From assembly GCA_027306715.1 (NCBI GenBank), contig DAHUZG010000181.1:1-29723 (forward strand): a stretch of 29,723 nt of DNA, read 5' to 3'. Within the stretch, counting starts at the first letter, position 1, and every line of letters begins with the position of its first letter. The position numbers and the translations under genes are program-made. This document shows, piece after piece, positions 25,011-29,723 of this stretch. The notes under the pieces are model-generated. The model saw only the letters and a program-made list of their open reading frames with translations. It had not been told where the DNA came from and did no database searches. Origin of the DNA: Acidimicrobiaceae bacterium. Its GTDB lineage: Bacteria; Actinomycetota; Acidimicrobiia; Acidimicrobiales; Bog-793.

Positions 25011-25312
25011 GGCGCCGCTTCGTCGTCTTCGCCATCGACGTCGGGCGGATGAGCCCCCTCGTCGCTGTCTCGATGGCGCTCGCGGTGAACGTGCTCAACC
25101 TCGTGCACGTGCTCAACGGTCAGCTCTCCGCCGAGGTCGCCCTCGAGCGGTTCGCCTTCGCCTTCGTCGCCGCCCTCGCCGCCGTGAACGCCATCTCGCG
25201 GATGCTCGTCCGCTACGCCTACCAGTCGCTGCAGCGCCACGGCGAGGACGGCGAGGCGCCGGCGGAGACCCCGGTCCCGCTCGGCTCCAACGGCACCTCC
25301 AACGCGCCGTAG
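25007..25312 (+). CDS. Small two-helix membrane protein of unknown function
   Basis: I prefer the GTG at 25007 (overlapping the flhF stop), giving 101 residues; the GTG at 24995 would add four. Two likely membrane helices lie at about residues 15-36 (SPLVAVSMALAVNVLNLVHVL) and 48-66 (FAFAFVAALAAVNAI), followed by an acidic, Pro-rich tail. I do not recognise the family. It is co-translated between the FlhF-like gene and the flgN-like gene, where flhG often follows flhF, but it is not an FlhG (no Walker motif, wrong size). A membrane partner of the degenerate FlhF is possible but speculative. Confidence 0.7.
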   Translation: MRRRFVVFAIDVGRMSPLVAVSMALAVNVLNLVHVLNGQLSAEVALERFAFAFVAALAAVNAISRMLVRYAYQSLQRHGEDGEAPAETPVPLGSNGTSNAP

Positions 25313-25319
25313 TACCCAG

Positions 25320-25853
25320 GTGACGACCAGCGTGATGACACCAGCGGCGGCGCCCGGCGAGCAGCTCGAGCTCGCCGCTCACGGCATCGGCGACGGAGCG
25401 GTCGAGGCGATCCGTGCCGAGAGCGAGCAGGCGGCTCTCGTCGAGCACCGGGTCGCTGTATTGACCGGGCTCGTCGAGCGTTTCGGCACCCGCTACCTCG
25501 AGAGGGCGAGCGAGGAGCTGCTGAGCGCCGTCGAGGCGCTGAGTGCCGCCGGGGAGCGGCGCGCCGCCGCGGTCGGGTCGCTCGCCAGCACCCTCGGGCT
25601 GCGCCGCGAGGCGACGCTCGGTGAGATCGTCGACGCCGCGCCTGAGCCCGTCTCCTCGACGCTGGCGGCGCTGCGGGCCGAGCTCAACGCCGCCCGCCGG
25701 CGCATCGCCGCCCACTCCGAGCAGAACACCGACCTCCTCGGGCGGCGGATGGCGCTCGTCGCCGAAGCGATCGCCGGCTATCCGGACGGCATCCCGCCGG
25801 TCTACGGGCGGGCGCCGCAGGCTCCGCCGCGCTTTGTGCGGGGGTTGCTGTGA
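25320..25853 (+). CDS. flgN: FlgN-like export chaperone for FlgK/FlgL
   Basis: 177 residues from the GTG at 25320; an ATG at 25335 (residue 6) is an alternative, with AGGTGA upstream. The protein is almost all helical. It has the FlgN-type pattern of an N-terminal Leu-rich helix (AALVEHRVAVLTGLVERF), a middle RRAAAVGSLASTLGL, and late LNAARRRIAAHSEQNTDLL (FlgN 'l......N..Ll'). FlgN binds FlgK and FlgL before export. Its position directly before flgK, overlapping by 4 bp (GTGA), is the main support, as the family diverges strongly. Confidence 0.78.
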   Translation: MTTSVMTPAAAPGEQLELAAHGIGDGAVEAIRAESEQAALVEHRVAVLTGLVERFGTRYLERASEELLSAVEALSAAGERRAAAVGSLASTLGLRREATLGEIVDAAPEPVSSTLAALRAELNAARRRIAAHSEQNTDLLGRRMALVAEAIAGYPDGIPPVYGRAPQAPPRFVRGLL

Positions 25854-27292
25854 GCAACCTCGGTCTCGACATCGCCGCCTCCGGCCTCGACGCCCAACAG
25901 GCGCTGCTCGACACCGCGGCGCAGAACCTCGCCAACGTCACGACTGCGGGATACGCCCAGGAGACGGTCAACCTCTCGCCCGAGCCGACCCAGTCCGGCA
26001 CCGGCGTCGGCCAGGGCGTGCTGATCACCTCGGTGACCGGCGCCAGCAGCACCCTCTACGAGGCGCTCGCCACCGCAGCCGGCGGTCAGCTCGGCGCCGC
26101 CAACGAGACGGCGAGCGTCCAGAGCGCCGCCCAGGCAGCGTTCCCCGAGCCCGGCTCGAACGGCCTCTCGGCGTCGCTCGACCAGCTCTTCAGCGACCTC
26201 TCGGCACTTGCCTCGCAACCCTCCAGCGCGGCCGCGGCGGCAACGGTGGTGCAGGATGCCCGGAATGTCGCAGGAACGTTCAACTCGATGTACAGCCAGC
26301 TCGGCGCTGCTTCGGCACAGCTCGCCACCTCGCTTCAGGGAGCGGGCGGCAACGGTGGCCTCCTCGGCCAGGCGAATGAGCTGATCAACCAGATCGCCCA
26401 GCTGAACGGGGCGATCGTCGCCGGCGTCGGCAGCGGCCAGAACCCGAACGAGCTGATCGACGCCCGGCGTGCGGCGATCTCCCAGCTCTCCACCATCGCC
26501 GGAGTGAGCACCTCCGCCCAGGCCGACGGCTCGACGACGGTCTCGGTGAACGGGATCGAGCTCGTCTCCGGCACGACCGCCACCGACCTCCAGGTGAGCG
26601 GATCGGCGACGGCGGGGACGCTCGCCGTCTCGACCGTCGACAACGTCACCGTCCCGGCCGGCGGTCAGATCGGCGCCATCCTGACCGGCGTCGACACGAC
26701 GATCGCGGGCTACCAGTCGCAGCTCTCGGCCGTCGCCGACTCGCTGGCGACCTCGCTCAACGCCCTCCAGTCGGGCGGGGTCAGCGCCAACGGCACGCCC
26801 GGGCCGACCTCGGTCGCCGCCGCCGGCTGGACGGGACCGCTCCTTCCCGGCACCGTCTTCGTCGACGGCGGCTCGCCGACGAGCTACACGGCAGGGCCGG
26901 CCTCGGCGGCGACGATCGCGGTCAACCCGGCGCTCGTCGCCACGCCCTCGCTCATCGCCACCGCCGCCGGCAGCTCGACGGCCGGCGTGGCGACGATCGA
27001 CCCGACGACGGCCCAGCAGATGGCTGCCGTCGGCCAGTCGGCGAGCGGGCCGCTGCCCCTGTACCAGACGCTCGTCGGCAGAGTCGGCAGCCAGACCCAG
27101 CAGGCGACCAACGTGCAGCAGGGCGCGCAGGCGCTGGCGGACACGGCAAGCTCCAACCTCGCCGGCATCGAGGGCGTCAACTCCAACCAGCAGACCGTCG
27201 ACGTGCTCGCCGCCCAGCGAGCCTTCCAGGCGACGGCGAGCGTGATCAACTCGATGAACACGGCGTTCCAGAGCCTGTTGCAGGCGGTGTGA
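25850..27292 (+). CDS. flgK: Flagellar hook-associated protein 1 FlgK
   Basis: 480 residues from a GTG overlapping the flgN stop. The N-terminal D0 helix carries LLDTAAQNLANVTTAGYAQ (rod/hook signature in its FlgK form). The central part includes NELIDARRAAISQLSTIAGV, typical of FlgK ('lN.LrDqRd.lv..Ls'). The C-terminus NSNQQTVDVLAAQRAFQATA closes the helical pair. It forms the first junction layer between hook and filament. The start of flgL follows its stop by 1 bp. Confidence 0.95.
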   Translation: MSNLGLDIAASGLDAQQALLDTAAQNLANVTTAGYAQETVNLSPEPTQSGTGVGQGVLITSVTGASSTLYEALATAAGGQLGAANETASVQSAAQAAFPEPGSNGLSASLDQLFSDLSALASQPSSAAAAATVVQDARNVAGTFNSMYSQLGAASAQLATSLQGAGGNGGLLGQANELINQIAQLNGAIVAGVGSGQNPNELIDARRAAISQLSTIAGVSTSAQADGSTTVSVNGIELVSGTTATDLQVSGSATAGTLAVSTVDNVTVPAGGQIGAILTGVDTTIAGYQSQLSAVADSLATSLNALQSGGVSANGTPGPTSVAAAGWTGPLLPGTVFVDGGSPTSYTAGPASAATIAVNPALVATPSLIATAAGSSTAGVATIDPTTAQQMAAVGQSASGPLPLYQTLVGRVGSQTQQATNVQQGAQALADTASSNLAGIEGVNSNQQTVDVLAAQRAFQATASVINSMNTAFQSLLQAV

Positions 27293-27293
27293 G

Positions 27294-28202
27294 ATGACTA
27301 TCGGCGTCAGCGACCTCAGCCTCTACCACTCGCTCGCCGGCGACCTCATGACACAGCAGGCGGCGATCGGCAACCTCGACAGCCAGCTCTCCTCGGGTCT
27401 TGCCGTCCAGCAGCCGTCCGACAACCCCGTCGGTGCCGTCGAGGCGCTCGGCTACCAGAGCCAGCTCAGCCAGCTCAACGCCAGCTCGAGCGCGGCGACG
27501 ACCGCCTCGGCGTGGCTCGGGATCGCCAACTCCGGCGCCAACTCGGTCATCGGCGTCATCCAGAGCGCGCGGACCCTGATGCTGCAGGCGCTCAACTCCG
27601 GCGCCCAGACGAGCCAGAGCTACCAGCAGACGGGCCAGCAGGTGCAGGGGATGATCCAGCAGCTCGTCGGCCTCGCCAACAGCACCTACGCCGGGACGGC
27701 GATCTTCGCCGGTACCGCCTCGGTCGCGGCCCCGTACTCCTCGACCGGCGCCTACAGCGGCAACGAGCAGAGCTTCACGATCCAGGTCGGCCCGGGAACG
27801 CCGACGATCGCCTCTGTGCCGGGCACGTCACTCTTCGGCGGCGGGACGACGGGGGTGCAGAGCCTGTTCACGACGCTGCAGAGCTTCGCCACCCATCTCA
27901 GCGCCGGGCCGGGCGGCGCCACCGAGGCGAGCATCCAGACCGACCTCAACAATCTCGACGCCAACCTGGCACAGGCCACCACGGCCGCCACCACGCTCGG
28001 CGAGGCCTCACAGCAGGTGCAGGCGGCAGCAACCGCGGCGACCAGCACCTCGGCTCAGGTGCAGAAGGCCCTCGCCACGACCGTCGACGTCAACGTGGCG
28101 ACCGTCTCGACCCAGCTGCAGGCCGACATGGCCTCCTACCAGGCCGCCCTCTACGCTGTCAGCCAGGCCGTTCCCGAGTCCCTCGCCCAGTTCATCCACT
28201 GA
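27294..28202 (+). CDS. flgL: Flagellar hook-associated protein 3 FlgL
   Basis: 302 residues. The N-terminus has IGNLDSQLSSGLAVQQPSDN, the FlgL/flagellin-like 'lq.qissGkri..psDDP' motif. The middle is a short variable domain (Gly/Ser/Thr rich, about 130-190). The C-terminal helix (about 225-300) matches the flagellin-fold D0. FlgL forms the second junction layer. The stop codon TGA (28200-28202) is itself the first bases of a 16-bp tandem repeat that continues downstream. Confidence 0.94.
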   Translation: MTIGVSDLSLYHSLAGDLMTQQAAIGNLDSQLSSGLAVQQPSDNPVGAVEALGYQSQLSQLNASSSAATTASAWLGIANSGANSVIGVIQSARTLMLQALNSGAQTSQSYQQTGQQVQGMIQQLVGLANSTYAGTAIFAGTASVAAPYSSTGAYSGNEQSFTIQVGPGTPTIASVPGTSLFGGGTTGVQSLFTTLQSFATHLSAGPGGATEASIQTDLNNLDANLAQATTAATTLGEASQQVQAAATAATSTSAQVQKALATTVDVNVATVSTQLQADMASYQAALYAVSQAVPESLAQFIH

Positions 28203-28262
28203 GCGCGATAGCTGCTGAGCGCGATACCCGCTGAGCGCTGATACCCACTGAGCGCGATACCG
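28199..28262 (+). repeat. 16-bp tandem repeat starting at the flgL stop codon
   Basis: Unit CTGAGCGCGATACCCG or close variants occur four times: 28199-28214, 28215-28230, 28231-28247 (one inserted T) and 28248-28262. The first copy includes the last flgL base and its TGA, and each copy supplies a further TGA. As 16 is not a multiple of three, the stops fall in more than one frame. Confidence 0.88.
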
Positions 28263-28350
28263 AGCCCAACGAGACCGTACGCCCGCCCGGCGCTGCGGCA
28301 CGGCGCACCACCAGCCGGCCGAGCAGACGAACTACCCTTCCCCCGTCGCC

Positions 28351-28401
28351 GCTGCGACCGACGCTGCGACCGACGCTGTGACCGACGACGCTGCGACCGA
28401 C
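28351..28401 (+). repeat. 12-bp tandem repeats upstream of fliW
   Basis: GCTGCGACCGAC occurs at 28351-28362 and 28363-28374, as GCTGTGACCGAC at 28375-28386, and, after an extra GAC, again at 28390-28401. The last copy runs into the left arm of the adjacent hairpin. Confidence 0.9.
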
Positions 28402-28416
28402 CTCGAGCCGAGGTCG
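28398..28416 (+). promoter_or_regulatory. Perfect 8-bp hairpin with 3-nt loop upstream of fliW
   Basis: CGACCTCG, loop AGC, CGAGGTCG. It lies about 80 bp upstream of the fliW start. No T-tract follows, so a classical rho-independent terminator is unlikely. It could be an RNA structure in the fliW-csrA leader or a palindromic protein site. Confidence 0.5.
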
Positions 28417-28495
28417 CGCCGCCAGCCGCAGGGCGGAGGGGATCGGGCAGGCGAGCTGGCGCCTCAGACCTGAGCCACCCCGAGGAGAGGAAGAC

Positions 28496-28957
28496 ATGAC
28501 CGCTGTCACCGAGCTGAGGTCGCTCCCCGCCCTCGAGCTGACCCTGCCCGCCGGGCTGCCGGGGTTCGCCAAGCTGCGCGCCCTGCGCCTCGAGCCGCTC
28601 GGCGACGGGGCCAACGTCTTCGGCCGCCTCGTCTCGCCGGACGTCGTCGAGGTCGGCGAGAAGACGCTCGACCGGCTCAGCTTCGTCGTCGCGGCACCGG
28701 GGCTGCTCTGGCCCGACTACAGCGTCGAGGTCGACGACGACACCGTCGCGCTGCTCGAGCTCGCCGCTCCCGAGGATGCCGCGGCGCTCGTGGTGGTGAG
28801 CGTCGCCGAGCGGCTCGAGGACTGCACGGCCAACCTCTACGCGCCGATCGTGCTCAACGTGCGCCACGGCGTTGCCGCCCAGGTCGTGCCGCGGCGGGCG
28901 GAGCACGAGACAGGATGGCCGCTGCGGGCGCCGCTCCCGGCGATGGCGGGGGCCTGA
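28496..28957 (+). CDS. fliW: Flagellar assembly factor FliW
   Basis: 153 residues from an ATG with GAGGAGAGG upstream. FliW features: LPAGLPGFAKLRALRLEPL near the start ('f..Gl.GF......f.l'), DRLSFVVAAPGLLWPDYSVE, and CTANLYAPIVLNVRHGVAAQ, the nearly invariant 'T.NL.aPi.iN' motif. In known systems FliW binds flagellin or CsrA and so couples flagellin level to flagellin mRNA translation. The csrA gene follows after 3 bp, as expected. Confidence 0.94.
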   Translation: MTAVTELRSLPALELTLPAGLPGFAKLRALRLEPLGDGANVFGRLVSPDVVEVGEKTLDRLSFVVAAPGLLWPDYSVEVDDDTVALLELAAPEDAAALVVVSVAERLEDCTANLYAPIVLNVRHGVAAQVVPRRAEHETGWPLRAPLPAMAGA

Positions 28958-28960
28958 GCC

Positions 28961-29281
28961 GTGCTCACCTTGACACGCTCGGTCGGCGAGCGGATCTACA
29001 TCGGCGACGACATCGTCGTCGAGGTGCGGGCGATCCTCGACGGACGCCAGGTGCGCATCAGCATCGACGCCCCACGGCAGGTCCCGATCCACCGCGCCGA
29101 GATCTTCGACGCCATCTCGCGGGAGAACCGCAGCGCGATCGCCCCGGCGCCGGGACAGCTCGACCGCATCCTCGCCGCCGCCGTGCCGCAGCCGCCGTCG
29201 GCGCCACCTTCGCCGGCAACGCCACCCTCGCCGGCAACGCCACCCTCGCCGTCCCCGAGCCAGCGGGACGGCTCGGTCTAG
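28961..29281 (+). CDS. csrA: Translational regulator CsrA with a proline-rich C-terminal extension
   Basis: 106 residues from a GTG 3 bp after fliW. The first 60 residues are a regular CsrA: MLTLTRSVGERIYIGDDIVV and ISIDAPRQVPIHRAEIFDAI, with the VPIHR RNA-binding edge intact. Normal CsrA is 60-75 residues. Here about 40 more residues follow, mostly PPSPAT repeats. CsrA represses flagellin translation by binding GGA motifs near the ribosome binding site, relieved by FliW. The TAG stop shares the palindrome CTAG with the convergent FliT-like gene. Confidence 0.95.
   Translation: MLTLTRSVGERIYIGDDIVVEVRAILDGRQVRISIDAPRQVPIHRAEIFDAISRENRSAIAPAPGQLDRILAAAVPQPPSAPPSPATPPSPATPPSPSPSQRDGSV
29203..29256 (+). 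repeat. Three 18-bp tandem repeats in the csrA 3' end
   Basis: Unit GCCACCCTCGCCGGCAAC at 29203-29220 (one T variant), 29221-29238 and 29239-29256 (diverged last 5 bases). It encodes the PPSPAT-type tail of CsrA and is in frame. Confidence 0.88.
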
Positions 29282-29577
29282 AGCCGGGCGGCGAGGCGCG
29301 GGCCGGACGCCTGCTCGCGCCGGCGCGCCTCGAGGCGCTGGCGGCGCACCAGCAGCTCTTCGCGCCGCGACTCGCCGGCTGCGCTCAGCTGCTCGGCACG
29401 GGCGAGCAAGCCCAACGCCCGACCCGACTGCTCGGCGGGAAGGGCTTCCTCCGGTCGCGGGCCGAGCGGCGCTGGAGCACCCCTGTTGCCGGCCAGACGG
29501 GCGCCGGCGGGGTCGAGCTGCCCGGCGACGCCCTCGAGGTAGCCCTCGAGAGCGTCGAGGTACTCAGGCCACCGCAC
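29278..29577 (-). CDS. Small coiled-coil protein, FliT-like
   Basis: 99 residues on the - strand from a GTG at 29577, overlapping the fliS stop by 14 bp, to TAG at 29278-29280. It begins with WPEYLDALEGYLEGVAGQL and ends in an Arg/Glu-rich helix (RREELLVRRQRLEARRREQ). The position directly after fliS, the small size and the helical make-up suggest FliT, the chaperone of the filament cap FliD, but no diagnostic motif is visible. Its stop codon overlaps that of csrA on the other strand. Confidence 0.6.
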   Translation of the reverse strand: MRWPEYLDALEGYLEGVAGQLDPAGARLAGNRGAPAPLGPRPEEALPAEQSGRALGLLARAEQLSAAGESRREELLVRRQRLEARRREQASGPRLAARL

Positions 29578-29723
29578 CGGCTCGGGCCTTCTTGTCCGCC
29601 TCCGCGGCCTCCGCCATCGCCTTCGGGACTGCTTGGCGCCACGCCTCGTGCAACGGTTCGATGATCACCTCGCAGATGTCGAGGTAGCTGGCATCCTTGT
29701 GCAGGTTGGCCTTGATAAGCAGC
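29564..29723 (-). CDS. fliS: Flagellin chaperone FliS, C-terminal end (partial)
   Basis: The last 52 codons of a gene entering from the right edge on the - strand. The sequence LLIKANLHKDASYLDICEVI followed by EPLHEAWRQAV resembles the end of FliS, where helix 4-5 reads roughly 'L..aNl..d...l..v...l..lr.aW'. An acidic/Lys-Ala tail follows. FliS prevents early flagellin polymerisation. The neighbouring FliT-like gene supports the call. Flagellin and fliD probably lie further right, which is inferred. Confidence 0.75.
   Translation of the reverse strand, partial: LLIKANLHKDASYLDICEVIIEPLHEAWRQAVPKAMAEAAEADKKARAGAVA

Larger units (their letters stand above)
28203..28495. other. Repeat-rich intergenic region between flgL and fliW
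   Basis: This 293-bp stretch is the longest gap inside the cluster. It holds the 16-bp repeat after flgL, a separate 12-bp repeat array and a perfect 8-bp hairpin. No coding sequence is convincing. Its length suggests a fresh promoter for fliW-csrA, but I could not pick -35/-10 boxes by eye. A purine-rich GAGGAGAGGAAG lies just before the fliW ATG. Confidence 0.6.

Noticed and set aside
28199..28401. Possible CRISPR array in the flgL-fliW gap
   Set aside because: The 16-bp and 12-bp units are directly adjacent with no unique spacers, so these are ordinary tandem repeats.
1..29723. tRNA, rRNA or riboswitch genes
   Set aside because: I looked for conserved tRNA T-loop and rRNA-like stretches by eye in the intergenic gaps and found none.

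Overview
The window is a very GC-rich chromosomal segment dominated by one long, co-directional flagellar gene cluster (about 3.4 to 29.3 kb, + strand). Codon use, frequent GTG starts, Ala-rich linkers, the absence of P-ring and L-ring genes (flgI, flgH) and the fliW-csrA pair suggest a monoderm actinobacterium. An Acidimicrobiia-like lineage is my best guess, but that is inference and no marker gene here settles it.

Left flank (1-3.4 kb): the 3' end of a probable DNA-3-methyladenine glycosylase, a VIT1/CCC1-family membrane protein (- strand), a short remnant that looks like an IS630-type transposase C-terminus, and a lone family-5 (oligopeptide/dipeptide-type) solute-binding protein (- strand). 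The last is transcribed divergently from the flagellar cluster across a 351-bp region carrying an imperfect inverted repeat.

Flagellar block 1 (3.4-13.5 kb): flgB, flgC, fliE (proximal rod and MS-ring adapter), fliF (MS ring), fliG (C ring), fliH, fliI, fliJ (export ATPase complex), a two-domain NlpC/P60 plus lytic-transglycosylase wall hydrolase in a FlgJ-like position, a FliK-like hook-length protein, and flgD (hook cap). Most junctions from fliF to fliK are ATGA/GTGA or longer overlaps, which points to translational coupling.

Block 2 (13.6-21.5 kb): flgE (hook), an flbD-family gene, motA, motB (stator), fliM and fliN (C ring), fliO, fliP, fliQ, fliR, flhB (export gate). FliM has no N-terminal CheY-binding segment, and no fliL lies beside motB.

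Block 3 (21.6-28.2 kb): flhA, a FlhF-like protein whose GTPase domain has lost its P-loop, a small two-helix membrane protein where flhG might be expected, an FlgN-like chaperone, flgK and flgL (hook-filament junction).

Right end (28.2-29.7 kb): a 293-bp intergenic region with two unrelated tandem repeats and a perfect 8-bp hairpin, then fliW and csrA (flagellin homeostasis). A convergent - strand pair follows: a FliT-like small protein and the 3' end of fliS. csrA and the FliT-like gene stop on the same CTAG palindrome. Flagellin, fliD, distal-rod (flgF/flgG), chemotaxis, fliA/flgM and flhG genes are not in the window. The clearest departures from the standard gene set are the degenerate FlhF, the N-terminally short FliM, the bifunctional wall hydrolase, and in-frame 15- and 18-bp repeat expansions in four separate genes.
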